This document shows, in pieces, positions 31,805 through 44,160 of a stretch of 64,000 bases of DNA. The stretch lies in assembly GCF_023159225.1 (NCBI RefSeq), contig NC_063166.1, positions 75,952,575-76,016,574 of the forward strand, given 5' to 3'. Under the pieces are notes generated by a model. That model saw nothing but the letters and a program-made list of their open reading frames with translations. It was not told the DNA's origin and searched no databases. A program made the position numbers and the translations under genes. Each line of letters opens with the position of its first letter. The stretch's first letter is position 1. The DNA is from Perognathus longimembris pacificus (taxonomy: Eukaryota; Chordata; Mammalia; Rodentia; Heteromyidae).

Positions 31805-32189
31805 TTAAAAATAATTTTTTTAAAGGTTTAAAAAAATGAAATTGCTTCTTCTTTTCTCCCCAAACCTCCACTCTTCGTAGAAATAACTCTTAACAAGTTC
31901 CTGGATTACCCTACCAGAAATTGGGCATGTCTGAGTATAAATAGAAGTTATCTTGATTGTTTTAAAATTATTTAAATGAGATTATAGTATATATCTTGTT
32001 CTGGCCCTAATGTTCATATAGATCCACTTTATTCTTTTAAATGACTTTTTGATTGCATCACATAATTATTTGGCTTCAAGAAATAAAAGCAAAGTTCAGA
32101 AATTGGTCAGAACCAAGACAAGCTCAGAAAACCCTGATCCTCTTTTAGCTAAAGCAGTCAGGATGGTTTTGCTTTAGTTTTTAATTTGT

Positions 32190-32394
32190 TTTGTTTTTGT
32201 TGCCAGCCCTGGGGCATGGACTCAGGGCCTGAGCACTGTCCCTGGCTTCTTTTTGCTCAAGGCTAGCACTCTACCTCTTGAGCCACAGCTCCACTTCTGG
32301 CCATTTTCTGTATATGTGGTGCTGGGGAATTGAACCCAGGGCTTCATGTATACGAGGCAAGCACTCTTGCCACTAGGCCATATTCCCAGCCCCT
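32190..32394 (-). repeat. SINE-A, reverse
   Basis: 'gccagccctggggcatggac' ... 'gtatacgaggcaagcactct' ... 'gccatattcccagcccc'. Confidence 0.9.
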
Positions 32395-32449
32395 AGTTTC
32401 AACAGTTTTAAAGGAATAAATGTAGTAGCAGAAAGTTCTGTCTAGTCAT

Positions 32450-32545
32450 AGTAGAATACCCAATATCCTAGCTACTTAGGAAATGAAAACAAGAGGATCG
32501 AGTTAGAGACCAGCCTAGGTAGCAGTGAGATCCCATCCCAAAGTG
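32450..32545 (+). repeat. B1, diverged
   Basis: 'atcctagctacttaggaaat', 'gagaccagcctaggtagcag'. Confidence 0.5.
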
Positions 32546-32549
32546 TTCC

Positions 32550-33450
32550 TCAGAGATGTTCTTATAGATGTTCTAGAAAATGTGGTAATGTAAATCCATT
32601 TCCTGTTTCTTCTTTCCTTCAATATTGTATTCTTTCCGCATTCTACTTTTCAAAATATGTTACATTCATTTATTTATTTATTTAAGTAGATAATAGCTTT
32701 CTGTGGTGCAAAGCTCACAAATTACTGAATAGTAAGTATTCAGTAGGAACTTCACTTTCAGTGATGGCAAATTAAGTGATTTGCCAAAGGCAACAATGTT
32801 TTCATGAAATATTAAAAATCAGGAAGCAAACAAAGGCAGAAAGGCAAGCTTGAGTGTCAGAGCCATTTTTTAAAATGCCTGAAGGTATTTCTGATCTAGA
32901 GAAAGCCTTTGTTTGTTTAAGTTTATGTTTGGTGATTTCACCTGTGAGAACTGAGTTCATGGCTTATTGCCTGTTGGGATAGAGAATCAAATAAACCAGA
33001 AAACTGTAGTGGTGGAGTTGAACCCAGGACTCAGACATGCTAGACAAGCATATGAATGTTAAGGAATTTGGGCTCAAGATCAGTGCCAGTGTTTTTCTGT
33101 TTGGGGTAACAACCTAAACATCCTTAACAGTGGCTTGAACTCAAGTCTGGGAGAATCTGCAGCTACTTGGGTCACAAAATGATTAAAACACCACCTTTTG
33201 GTCAAGACAGAGACCATGGAAGGAACTAAGGTTACTGTAATTTATGTTTAGTTACTGAAAGGAGCAAGTAAACGTTTTCTCTGGAGAAGCATGTTATCAT
33301 CTTGGGCATCAAAATAAAATAGTTCTCAACATATTTTTGTGGGTCTTTTATTTTTCTTTTGAGAAGCTGGCTCTAAATAGATTTTTTAGTGTAATGGCCA
33401 GCACATAGGGGAAAAACAAAAACAATCAAGTCACAAGGAAATTAGACTTC
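32550..33450. other. Intron segment, nothing certain
   Basis: Contains a short (TTTA)n near 32669-32685 and an ID-like trace near 33000-33050 ('ggagttgaacccaggactca'). No gene seen. Confidence 0.4.
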
Positions 33451-33454
33451 ATGA

Positions 33455-33565
33455 AGCCAGCCATGGTAACACAGATCTGTAATACTAAGCACTTGGAAGG
33501 CTAAAGCAGGAAAATGAAGAGTTAGACCTGCATGGGCTACATATTAAGACCTTGTCTTAGAAAAC
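33455..33565 (+). repeat. B1
   Basis: 'agccagccatggtaacacag', 'taagcacttggaaggctaaa', 'agaccttgtcttag', A-rich tail. Confidence 0.65.
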
Positions 33566-33837
33566 AAAAAAGCAGAAACAAAACAAAGGAAAAATACAAA
33601 CTAGCAGAAACAATATGCAAGAAAAATACTTCAGTCATGAGATACTAGAATTTCAGACAGAGACTATAAAACTACATTTACTATACAAAAGAAATGGCAG
33701 TCAAGATAAAAAATAGTAGATACTGCCAAACATGACAACAGAATATGATCAAAATACACTGCATACATGTATGGGAATGACATGATGAGCCCCTTTACTG
33801 TGCATAATTTAATATTCACCAACAAAAAATGACAGAA

Positions 33838-33960
33838 AAACTGGGCTTCAGGGGTACAAGTCTGTAACCCCAGCATGTGGATAGCTAGCAAGGCCTAGAA
33901 GAGTGACTCAAATGATAGTGCCTAGCAAGAACCTATGCTTCAAACTCAAGTATCAATCAA
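33838..33960 (+). repeat. B1/ID composite, shortened
   Basis: 'aaaactgggcttcaggggta', 'gtaaccccagcatgtgg', then ID-like 'gtgcctagcaagaacctatg'. Confidence 0.5.
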
Positions 33961-34036
33961 TCAGTAAGATACTATGAACAATTTCAAACCAAAAACTTTG
34001 AAAACTTAGGTGAATAGATACATTTCATAGTGACTA

Positions 34037-34051
34037 TTTGTGTGTGTGTGA

Positions 34052-34090
<39 letters not shown>
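34037..34090 (+). repeat. (TG)n(AG)n microsatellite
   Basis: TG run with one AG interruption passing into ten AG units. Confidence 0.95.
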
Positions 34091-34419
34091 GCTAGACTGT
34101 CTCTTCAGCACACCCACCCTTTAATAAAACTTTGATCAGCAATTAAAACCTTTGCTCTCAGGAAGAAAAGTCTAGGCTTAATGTCTTTGCTAGGAAGATA
34201 TTCTTAAGGATTTAAAAGAGAAAGACTATTACAAAAACACTTCCTGAGAAATGGAAAAGAATATTATGAATAAATAAAATCCACAGACCATTTCACTTAC
34301 AAATAAGAAAAGTTCTAAGTTATATACTAGTAATACAGTATTCCACTCACAATTCTAGTATATCTAACCAGTATTTTGTGGACTTTCTCCTGGCCATCTG
34401 TTTATTGTTGTTGTTGTTT

Positions 34420-34622
34420 GTTTTTTTTTTGGCCAGTCCTGGGCCTTGGACTCAGGGCCTGAGCACTGTCCCTGGCTTCTTCCCACTCAAGGCTAGCACT
34501 CTGCCACTTGAGCCACAGCGCCGCTTCTGGCCGTTTTCTGTATATGTGGTGCTGGGGAATCGAACCTAGGGCCTCGTGTATCCAAGGCAGGCACTCTTGC
34601 CACTAGGCTATATCCCCAGCCC
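34420..34622 (-). mobile_element. SINE-A, young subfamily, with 14-bp target duplication
   Basis: Reverse copy flanked by 'tgttgttgttgttt' at 34406-34419 and 34623-34636 (low-complexity site). Carries young-subfamily states: 'cctagggcctcgtgtatcc', 'aggcaggcactctt', 'ggctatatcc'. Confidence 0.9.
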
Positions 34623-34636
34623 TGTTGTTGTTGTTT

Positions 34637-35450
34637 TTAATTCTAGGTCTTGGGGGTGAGAATTCGGTTCAGTTTGGGAGGACTGAGGCTTGAAATCAAG
34701 CTATTTGATTATTGGTCTTTGTATTACCAGCTTCTAGATGGTCTTTGTAGATTAAGGAAATAAGGTATTTATTGATATGAAATACAGATGGTCTCAGCTT
34801 AACCTTTGGGTTTTACATTAATGGTCATGGTTTTTACTGTGCAAAATATTTTTATTTACACATAATCAAACCTAGCAATATTTTCCTTAAAGACTTTTGT
34901 GCTGTATATCATACTTTAAAAGACCTTCCCCATTGGGAGGTTATAAAGCATGCCATTTTTTTTCTTCTAGTATTTACATGTTTTCACATTCATGCATTTA
35001 AAGCTGTAGATTACCAGAAGTTATTTTTGGTGTGAGGTGTATACCTCTACTTACTTCATTTTTCCCAGTCAGATGAAGAGATGAATTCGACTTGGGGGTG
35101 GTGTCTAGTAAAGTGTTTTGATCATCTTATAGAGTTTGGAAGTGTGAGGAATTATTCCTTTTTCATTCAGGGAAATTAGAATGAACATTTGAAGTCAGAG
35201 CTCCAATCTGTAATGTCTACTGTAGGCCCTGGTAATGAAATCACTCAGTTGTGGATTATGAGGGGTGACTGTTGAACTGGGTCATAAAGGACTAAAGAAT
35301 TTTCTAGTGTGTAAGCCAGGACTGTTCTGTGCAGAGGAAACAATGGGTTCAGTCAGAAGCACAACAGTATTGGTAATAGTCTGGGAATAACTAGTGATTT
35401 TCCAGCAGTGCAGAAGAGAGCCTGGAGTGTCTAGGATAGCATTAGAATAA
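34637..35450. other. Intron segment, nothing recognised
   Basis: No gene or clear repeat by eye. Confidence 0.4.
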
Positions 35451-35454
35451 GACT

Positions 35455-35970
35455 GATGGAGGCATTCTAATTTTCACTGCTACCATAATAGAGGACCACA
35501 AGCTGAGTGGTTTCAACAACAGAAAATAGAGGCTGGAGTCCAAGGTCATCATTATGTTGTCAAGTTTGGTTTCTCCTGAGGCCTCTTTGCTTGCTTTGCA
35601 GATGTCTACCTTCTCACTCTCTTCACATGGTTGGCTCTTGATCTGTCTTCCAATCTCTTCTTCTTTTTTAAAATTTGAGACAGGACTGCTATATAGCACT
35701 GGATGGCTTCAAACTGGACACCAGTCATTCTGGATTAGAGTCCTCATACAATCTCATACTTTCTCATTTGACCTTTTTTCCCCTTGGTATGCTAGGAATC
35801 AAACCTAGTTCCTCACATGCTGGGTAAGCATTATATTACTGAGCCACCCCCAGCCTTAATTACCTCCTTAAAAGATTCCATTTCTAATACCATCCCATTC
35901 TGAGGTACTGGTGGCTAGGACTTTAACATGTGGTTTTTGAAATAACATAATTCAGTCCATGACAGGTAGA
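35455..35970 (-). mobile_element. MLT1-type MaLR LTR, reverse, with ID insertion
   Basis: Follows the reverse MLT1 order: 'ggctggagtccaaggtcatc', 'ggtttctcctgaggcctctt', 'caccagtcattctggattag', 'ttaattacctccttaaaaga', 'tctgaggtactggtggctag', 'ataattcagtccatgacagg'. A B1-like trace (35675-35715) and an ID (35774-35857) interrupt it. Confidence 0.75.
35774..35857 (-). repeat. ID SINE in MLT1 LTR
   Basis: 'gctaggaatcaaacctagtt', 'catgctgggtaagcatta', 'tgagccacccccagcc'. Confidence 0.65.
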
Positions 35971-36186
35971 TTGAGACAAGATTTTGAAATACCTTGAATA
36001 TTGCAAGGCTTTTAAAAAAAAATGTGTGTATATATACATATATGTCTATATAACCAGACCCTGTCTTAAGAAAACAAATTAGGTATATCAAATAGTCAAG
36101 TACACGTTCAAATTCTGTCAGTTTTACTTTGAGCAGTATCAGTCTTTTAAGACTCTTCCAAATCTCTTATTAAAACTACAGATTCT

Positions 36187-36400
36187 GGGCTGGGAATATG
36201 GCCTAGTAGCATGAATGCTCACCTCGTATACATGAAGCCCTGGGTTCGATTCCTCAGCACCACATATATAGAAAATGGCCAGAAGGGGCACTGTGGCTCA
36301 AGTGGCAGAGTGCTACCTTTGAGCAAAAAGAAGCCAGGGATAGTGGTCAGGCCCTGAGTTCAAGGCCCAGGCCAAAAATAAAAACAAACAACAAAAAACT
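36187..36400 (+). repeat. SINE-A
   Basis: 'gggctgggaatatggcctag' ... 'gccagaaggggcactgtggc' ... 'caaggcccaggcc', A-rich tail. Confidence 0.9.
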
Positions 36401-36407
36401 ACAGATT

Positions 36408-36500
36408 CTTTGAGTGATGTGTACAGATAGAAGCACTTGCTTAGCAAGCATGAGGCCTTGGATTCTATCCCCTGGATTTAGTCTCAGTACTCTAAAGCAA
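36408..36500 (+). repeat. ID SINE
   Basis: 'agaagcacttgcttagcaag', 'gaggccttggattctatccc'. Confidence 0.6.
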
Positions 36501-36801
36501 AACAAACTATACATTTGTTTTCTGTGATATGGAAGAGAATAGAAATCCACACTTTTTTTTTTCACTTCTGCATAGTCTTATGATTTCACTTTGAGTTGCT
36601 TTCTGTATAGTTTCTGCAGGATTATCATTTGCTTGTTCAGGGAGCTACCTATCTGTGTAAGAAGATCCTGAGACTAGAAGAGGTCAGATGTCCAGTCTGG
36701 ACCTCTTACATCTCCCTAGGTAGTGTGATAACTTCCTCAAGATCCTTTGGGCTACTGAGTCAAAAATCATTCATTGAGGAGCTTCTGGCTGTTGCATCAT
36801 C

Positions 36802-37560
36802 TTTTTTTGTTTGTTTGTTTGGAGAATAAAAGACAAAGCCTGAGAAATCTATTTATTACTTCAGCCAGAAATGTTCGTTCAGGCTAGCCAGTGGCTCTAT
36901 CCTTGTCTCTGGGACTGTATCTGTGGCCCATCAATAAGTCTATCTACGCAAGGTATCCATAGTCCTTGAGTGGAAGCCCAGGCATTCCTGAGGGGCAAAG
37001 GTAGTAGGCTAGGTGGCTACATAGCAGCTGGGAGTCTGGGGAGGCCCTTCTTGAGAAGCAATGTGACTGGTGCACCATCTTACAAGATTCTCCTTCCAGA
37101 GGGTCCACAGGATGGAGAAGTCTTAGGTTACTCTCCTCTCTGATCTTCTTTGTAGCCTATACTGACTGTATACAAGTGTACAGTCTCTAACTGGGTACCA
37201 GGCTGCCCCTGCTGTTTCCAGTTTGTGCAGCTAAATTTACCTTCATGCATATCATGTTTTTGTTTTTCTTTTTTGTGTGACTCTTTAAGACTGCCTTAAG
37301 TCTTCTTGTCTTTGGGCCAGCAGCCTTTGTCCTCTCCAAGGGGGAGGGGAGGATCCCTTTGATCTTTTGCCAGCTGTTCCTTTAAAGAGTGTCCTACTTA
37401 GAGCTTAGGACTGTCTCTTGGCATGTGTTTTCATCTGTGGACACAATAGCTTCCTTGCAACTCTTTAAAAATGGTCTCTGTTGTAAATCCTAGTATTGGT
37501 ATATATTTAGCTTGAAGTTACCTTTAGTCCTTTTATGGACTGAATAGGTCCTTGCTCTTG
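36802..37560 (-). other. Unidentified non-coding unit, possible LTR or retrocopy
   Basis: On the minus strand an AATAAA (plus-strand TTTATT 36852-36857) lies about 35-45 bp before an (A3C)n/A-rich run at 36802-36820, as in a retroposed 3' end or LTR. No family recognised, no target duplication found, no conserved frame. The call is weak. Confidence 0.2.
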
Positions 37561-37825
37561 ATCTTTTACTTTGTGGTACTGCACTGAAACGCACTGGGTA
37601 TATAATAATCATCAAGCCACCAGGAGCAGTGTAGTCAGTCATGGGAAGTGAGAAGAAAGCACTGGGGTTTCTTGGTCTTTATGATTATCTCATTAGCACT
37701 GGTGGAGGGGGCGGGGGTCCCTGGCTTGGGGAACTCAGAGGCTGCTCAGAATCCTGCCTCACACTCAGCTTCAATGGTTGCCTACATGTTTCTCACCATG
37801 CTCTTGGGTTTCTGTTTCCTTTTCT

Positions 37826-37960
37826 TTCGTTCGTTCGTTTGTTCGTTTGTTCTTTCTTTCTTTCTTTTTTTCCCTCAGAAAGTTTCTCTATATGGCCCAG
37901 GCTGAATTACAGATGTGGCTTGGCTGTGTCCAGTGCTAGACATAGACTGAGAAACACACC
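37826..37960 (-). repeat. (TTCG/TTTC)n and B1, reverse
   Basis: 'cgttcgttcgtttgttcg' passing into 'tttctttctttctttt', then a reverse B1 piece 'ctatatggcccaggctgaat'. The microsatellite sits on the SINE tail. Confidence 0.65.
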
Positions 37961-38097
37961 TTTAGACTGAGTGACAAAGTGAGACAGGTTGATTGGGTTG
38001 AATAGGTTGGGGAACTCCTAATGAAAAAAATGGAAGGGATATTCTTACATTCCTAGAGCTCCCAGAAATACAGTCATGGGATGAAAGATTATACTCT

Positions 38098-38175
38098 GGG
38101 CTAGGGATGTAGCTCAGGAGTGATTAATTCATCTGTATAGGGCCCTACGTCAATGTCTAACACCATCTAATTTTT
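38098..38175 (+). repeat. ID SINE
   Basis: 'gggctagggatgtagctcag', 'tatagggccctacgtcaatg'. Confidence 0.6.
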
Positions 38176-38227
38176 TTTGTCACTTATTGGCAAACTAACC
38201 TTGAAAGCTTTTCAAATCATTTAATAT

Positions 38228-38228
38228 A

Positions 38229-38259
<31 letters not shown>
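38228..38259 (+). repeat. (TG)n microsatellite
   Basis: About 15 TG units preceded by 'atatatgta'. Confidence 0.95.
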
Positions 38260-38424
38260 CTATATTTGAACTACATTAGCAAGAAGAAAGACAAGAAAAC
38301 AAGTATTCCTTCTAAGATTCCCTCTTTCCCTTCCCTAACTAAATACTTACCAGAAGCCTTTCTCTTCACTTACTGGCCTTTTCTCTATGCCACGTCCTGC
38401 CTGCATTGTGTATTAGGGTTGGAA

Positions 38425-38635
38425 GTGCTGGGAATATGGCCTAGTGGCAAGAGTGCTTGCCTCGTATACATGAAGCCCTGTGTTTGATTCCTCAGCACCA
38501 CATATATAGAAAAGGCCAGAAGTGGCACTGTGGTTCAAGGGGCAGAGTACTAGCCTTGAGCAAAAAGAAGCCAGAGACAATGCTCAGGCCCTGAGTCCAA
38601 GCCCCAGGACTGGCAAAAAACAAAGCGGAAAAAAG
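38425..38635 (+). repeat. SINE-A
   Basis: 'gtgctgggaatatggcctag' ... 'gccagaagtggcactgtggt' ... 'aagccccaggactggc', A-rich tail. Confidence 0.9.
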
Positions 38636-38639
38636 AAAA

Positions 38640-40035
38640 TCCCAAGGGCTGGAAGCCTCCACATTTTAACCAACCTATGTATTGGTTGACAATTACTTTC
38701 TGTCTTCAGAATTAGGCAATGCTTGGCTCAAGGGAGATGCTTTGCTATAAAAATGAGGCAGCTTTTAGAGGTAGACTGATTTTCCCAAGTAAATTCATTG
38801 GCATCGCTGTTGCTGGTTTTGTGGCTGAAAACTGCAGAAGGCTCCACATGTTAGGTTATTACAGTCTGGCTGTTCTTCTATGAGGCATGTTGTAGGGTTA
38901 AAGAGCACTGGCAAACCCTCTGCACCCCAAGTGCTCCTGCTCCAGAATTGGTTGGTAATAGGACTTTGTTGTTTTTTTGGAATGTATATATGATTACATA
39001 TTGTTTGTGGATCTGTTCTGAAAGCCTTTTATTATCCTACATAAACTGTACGATGAGAAGTGTTCTCCCTGTGGGGCACAGCAGCATTACAATACAGTAC
39101 ATTCCATCACTTAGGTACTGTTTGGGGGTATTTGTGGAATGTTGGTTCATTTTTAAAGAATATGTCTCTATTAGAATTTAATTTCTGATTCAGTTCGTTA
39201 ACGAAAAATATTCTGTACTAAGAACTAGTTGATAAATGGATTTAAAGCCATATGCTCTTAAAATGTGATTTCTTTTTATAATCTTTTTAAATTAAACTTA
39301 GCAACTTAAATATGATATCCTGAGGGCAACATGTGTTAGCAAGAGGGTCCGGGGGTGGTGTGGAGAGGGAATGTGCTTGTTGAAATTGTCCAGGAGCAAA
39401 GCACAGCTCACTTGAAGCCAGAGATTTGTCATCCAAATATGTGCAGATTGCTAGTGCTATAAATAGTTTGAACTCAAGTAAACACCTCCCCCCAGCTGCT
39501 GTGGGCCATTATGCACATGGGAGCAGCAGCCCACCTGCTTTTCTACCAGGCATAGGTGACCCAGGGTCAGGTGTTCACCCCCTTTGGTCCACCATTTTTG
39601 GCTCCTGCTACTAGCCAGCAGCTCAGCCCACTCCTGAGCTTTTGAAACTTGCCTATGTAAGATTCTTGGCAACCCTTGAAAGCCCTGGGCCACATGGCCA
39701 TGGACTAAAGCAGATTTAGGAGGCACAGGCGTTGTCTTTTCAGAGCAGAGGCATGCATGGCTGTTTCTTTCTTCTGGAGCCAAAAAGAGTGGCACTGGTT
39801 GTCAGAACTGCCTGTGCCAGCAGCTGATATGCCAGGCAATCCAGCTGCTGACATTCTGAGAGCCCCTTTGAGATCTCAGGCCACATGCTGACAGTGGAGC
39901 AACTGAGGACAGTCTGTGGTTTAGTACTGTGTTTCCTTTGGAAAAAATGTCTCCCTCCCCACCACACTCCATAAACTGTATTCATTTGCAGCGACTCTTT
40001 CGTCAAATGTCATGAAGAGGTTTTAAGTAATTGGA
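38640..40035. other. Intron segment, no gene recognised
   Basis: About 1.4 kb without a clear repeat. The 112- and 88-codon minus-strand frames at 39457-39795 and 39740-40006 have no recognisable family. Confidence 0.4.
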
Positions 40036-40038
40036 CTT

Positions 40039-40145
40039 GTGTGTGTGTATGTGCATGTGTGTGCGTGTGTGTGTTACTGGAGTTAGAACTCAGAACCTTA
40101 CACTTCTAGACAGGTGTTCTACCACATGGGCTACACCCCCAGTTC
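40039..40145 (-). repeat. (GT)n tail and ID SINE, reverse
   Basis: Imperfect GT run at 40039-40075, then 'tggagttagaactcagaacc', 'aggtgttctaccacatggg', 'ctacacccccagttcc'. Confidence 0.7.
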
Positions 40146-40699
40146 CTGGCATTTGTTACTGAGGGCAGGTGATGAAGAATGGTACAATGAATACTGGGTA
40201 AGGATCAGGAAGCCCCATCTCTCCTGTTTCACAGGAATGGTGAAATAATTTATATGAACGTGCTTTGTGGAACTCATGTCATAGGAAGGTCTAGTGGCTG
40301 GGTAGAAAGGGCTGTCTTTCCATGTTTTCTTGTAGACTTTCAGTAGCATTTCCATCAAACACTAATCTGTCAGTCTACCACCCCCCCGCCCCTCCCCCCT
40401 CGCCCAGCTGCCTCTGTTTCATGCTTAGCCTTCCTTCTACCCCTGAGGTTGTGTCCTTGGATTTTAAGCCCCACTTCTTTCTGAAGCATGGGGTAATATA
40501 TATTCTCCAGGAGTTCTCTAGGCAAATGGTACACTTGTTTTAGGTTCCTACATACCTAAAAATGTCTTTATCTTGCCTAGTTGGGATAGACTTCTAAATT
40601 CCATCTCAGTTTTCTTTAGAGCCTTCCTTTTAGCATTGCTTCAGTGCCTTCTGACACTATTAATGCTGGTACGAAGTCCAATGCCAGTTTGTTTCCTTA

Positions 40700-40842
40700 C
40701 TTTTTTTTTCTTTTTCCTTGAGACAAACTCTTGATATATAGCCCAGGTTGGCTCTATGTAGCCCAGGTTGGCTATATATCGACCCTCCTGATTCAGCCTG
40801 CCCATTGCTGGAATTACAGATATATACCACAAACTCAACCTT
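40700..40842 (-). repeat. B1, reverse, with internal duplication
   Basis: 'ttgagacaaactcttgatat' ... 'tgctggaattacagatatat'. The unit 'tagcccaggttggct' occurs twice at about 40740-40772. Confidence 0.6.
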
Positions 40843-40849
40843 ATTTTTT

Positions 40850-41890
40850 AGTTTTAAAACAATCTTGTGTACGGCTCTGGAAACTATTTTTCTTCTGAAA
40901 TCTGCAAGGTTAGGAGGCTATATCAAGGTGTAGATCTACGACTTAGCACTTTCAGACTTTTCAGCTTGAAGAATCATGTCTTCCTTCAGCTTTGGGAAAG
41001 TTTTCTCTTAAGTTCTTAGATCATTTCCTATTTTTCCTTTGCCTTTTTCTTTTTCTTTTTCTTTTCTGGAATTCCTATGTAGTATCACGTTGAACTTCCC
41101 AGATGCTTACTCTTTGTAAAGATTTGCTTTTATCCCATGAGTATTTTTCTTTTATTGTTAAAGATTTCCCTTCCTTACTTTCTAGTCCATATACTGAGTT
41201 AATTCATATCGATAAGTCTCAAGAGCTCATTTTTGTCAGCTAATTTCCTTTGTGTTTATGGAAACATTACCTTTAGACTTTCTGAAGACATGGGATTTTT
41301 TTTTAAGTTCATTTGTCTGAATTTCCTTATGTTTTATAAGGACTATCTTTTATTACATTCTTTGTCATGCGGTTGATTTTCTTCAGATGCCTTGTGATAT
41401 ATCTCTTGGACATCACAATTAATAATGAAAGACTCCTTTTAGAAGCCAGGCCTTGGTTTCTTCTAGAGTTGGTTGCCTGCCTCATGGGCCTCTCCCCTGC
41501 CTGGGAAATTGTTGGAAGCCCTCTGTGTCAAATGGAAGGGGTGATTTTAGCCAGGGCATGTAAATAGGACCAGCAGTTAGACTCTGGGCCCTTCCAATGT
41601 AAGAATAAAGAGCCAGTCTTAGGCTACTCTTTCATTTCATTCGGTTTATTTAAAGAGCCTTCCTGTCTTTGCCTGTGGTTCTATGCTTCTAACTCATGTG
41701 TTACAGTGTTAGAGTGAAGAGCTGGCTGGCACAGGCCTTCCTTTAGCTGATCCCCTAATATTCAGCCCTGCTTCGGAATCTTCTCCATTTCTGCAGTCCT
41801 AGAGTCTTCCTGGAACCCCAGGGTTCTAAACAGCTATTTGTCTCTCATTTCTAATTTTCTTTTTCACTGTCCTTCTCCGCATTTGTTCTT
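40850..41890. other. Intron segment, nothing certain
   Basis: AT/pyrimidine-rich; parts may be old L1, but I could not anchor a match. No gene seen. Confidence 0.35.
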
Positions 41891-41894
41891 GCTT

Positions 41895-42005
41895 TTTATT
41901 TTGTATTTTTTTGACACAAGGTCTTACTTTGTAGCTAGGTCCTGGAACTGATTCTCCTACCTTAGCACCCTGAGTTCTGGGATTCTACAGGTATGTGCCC
42001 CTCCC
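41895..42005 (-). repeat. B1, reverse
   Basis: 'gacacaaggtcttactttgt', 'cagcaccctgag'-like context 'gttctgggattctacaggta'. Confidence 0.55.
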
Positions 42006-42009
42006 ACAC

Positions 42010-43085
42010 CCCCTCCCCCAGTGGTGCTTTGTTACTTCAGCTTCTGCCATGCTTCTATGAAATTTTTATGTCTTTTAGAAATTATTTAGCAGCTTGGTTA
42101 GCCTCTGTGTGTCCCTGTGGCTACACTGTGTGCAATGAATACCAACCCTATATTCTGCACCTGATTGATGTGAGGATTAGTTAAGGAGATGTTTATGGAC
42201 AGCTTGGCTGAGCATGGCCTGGCCCACAGCTTCTCCAGTGTTGTAGCCTGAAGCAAACTGAGTTCCTTGTCCTTAGGGTTCTATCTTCCTGGTTTCTGTT
42301 GCTTGCAGAATTATTCTGCCTGGAAGGCAAGTGTTACAGAGTAGGCATTGTTGAAGAAGGTGAAGAAGGTGATGTTGTCTTATGAATGAGCCCCTTGCTT
42401 ACTGTTAGTTTTGTTCAACCATGGAATCTTGATTCAAAGGGTGATGTCAGTAAACTGATCCTTCCCAAGAACAGCCCTCATTTCCTGACTCCCACTTAGA
42501 TTTCTGGAATAAAGGCACAGCCAAACAATGGCCCTGCTTTCAGTCCCTGAAGGCTGAGTAGTGCTACTGAGTACATTCCCAGAGAGCAGCTCTCTATGGG
42601 GTGGGCCTTTGTTCCTTATTTGTGCTGGAGAAATACAGGGTTTTCTTCTAGTTTCCTGACATTTCCTGACTTGGTTACCTTGAGTCTTTATCATCCTCAC
42701 CACATCATCCTCGAGGCAGAGGAAGGTGAAAGGAAGTCAGAATTTGAAGGTAGTGTCTTTACCATCTGACTTTTCTGAGAAATAAAAAGCCTTAAGTCAT
42801 AAACTACCCCCCACCATCCCTCTACTCATACCTAGAAAGAGCTGCTTTCCATGGAGTCCAGTCCTAACTTCCTGTCCCCAGAGGAGTGACATTGACACAG
42901 ATCACCTGCCCCCTGGAGACAGGGAGTTGAAGCCAGACTTGCTTTAGGCCACCCAATGTTTCGGTAGGAAAGTACTGTAGATAAGGTCCCCTCTGACCTG
43001 GTGGCCTGAAGTTTCCTTCACCAGGCTGGGTAGAGTGACCATTTTAAGAAATAGCTTATGTGGTATGCGTGCCGACCTCGTTAAG
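42010..43085. other. Intron segment, no gene recognised
   Basis: Moderate GC, apparently non-repetitive; short open frames only. Confidence 0.4.
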
Positions 43086-43089
43086 GGAT

Positions 43090-43300
43090 AAGTCCCTGTT
43101 TCTAATTCTAGCCCTTTCGGTTTGAGCTTACAACTTTGGGCATGTCAATTGTTTCATTTTCGTGTCCAGTAAGGAGATTAATATTGCAGCCCCTGGGCTT
43201 CACTCATCTGGGGTGTTGGGAGAATCAGTGAGATTATGTACAACACTGAGAGCTAGCACCTGTTTTGTACTCAGTGTGTGCTGACTACTTTTAGTTCCCT
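43090..43300 (+). repeat. MIR relic
   Basis: 'ggcatgtcaattgtttcatt', 'gagaatcagtgagattatgt', 'gctagcacctgttttgtact' in MIR order. Confidence 0.5.
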
Positions 43301-43506
43301 GACAGGTGTCATTCTCACAATTCTAAAGTGAGGACACCAGTAGCCCCACTTCACAGTTAAGAACACGAAGTCCAGGGAAGTCACGTTGAAGCCAGCCCCA
43401 GTTCTCTGGCTCCAGAGCACACTCAATCTCATTCTTGACATCCCACAGGAGCGAAGTGGCTCCCTGTGTCTTCTCTCCAGACTATTCCTTATGGGTCCTG
43501 AAATTT

Positions 43507-43508
<2 letters not shown>

Positions 43509-43567
<59 letters not shown>
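43509..43567 (+). repeat. (CT)n microsatellite at SINE-B tail
   Basis: About 29 TC units, perfect until 'ctttctctg', directly at the 3' tail side of a reverse SINE-B. Confidence 0.97.
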
Positions 43568-43570
<3 letters not shown>

Positions 43571-43785
43571 GCTGGTCCTGGGGCTTGAACTAAAGGCACT
43601 ATCCCTGAGGCTCTTTAAAGAGTGCTGAAGGTACTCTTACCACTCATGCCACAGTGCCACTTTTTCTGATTATTGGAGATAAGAGTCTCACAGACTTTCT
43701 TGCATGGGCTGGCTTCGAACCATGATCCTCAATCTCAGCCTCCTGAGTAGCTAGGACTACAGGTGTGAGCCACTGGCTGGCTCTT
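43571..43785 (-). repeat. SINE-B, reverse
   Basis: 'ctggtcctggggcttgaact' ... 'gattattggagataagagtc' ... 'acaggtgtgagccactggct'. Part of the tRNA-like half is deleted. Confidence 0.85.
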
Positions 43786-44034
43786 TTTTTCTCATACATA
43801 ATAGTTTGTGCTGCCTTTCTTCAGGTCCCTTGGGACTAATTTAGTGAATTCATTAGTGTTTTCTCCCAGAGATACCTTCCAGTTCCATCATAAAGAGGTT
43901 TAAAGAAGCTGGGGAGCCTAGCCTATAAGCCTAGGATTTGTCCCCTGCTTAAGTATGTGGCTGCTATAGGATACATAAGTTGGTAAAGCTCTGCAGTTGC
44001 TGGTTCTCACTGTTGGAACTTGAGAAAGGAAGAC

Positions 44035-44160
44035 AATTATGCCATCATTTTACTGTTGGGGAAACTGAGATCCATTCCACAGGGAAATGACTTGCTTGAG
44101 GCCATTCATTCAGTCTGGAGAGTAGAGGTATGGGGCCAAGAATAGAGCCCAGTTCTTGAA
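44035..44160 (+). repeat. MIR relic
   Basis: 'ttggggaaactgagatccat', 'aaatgacttgcttgaggcca' is the MIR core. Confidence 0.55.

Noticed and set aside
36802..37560. Processed pseudogene on the minus strand
   Set aside because: An AATAAA and A-rich end are present, but there is no recognisable protein, and no target duplication could be matched.
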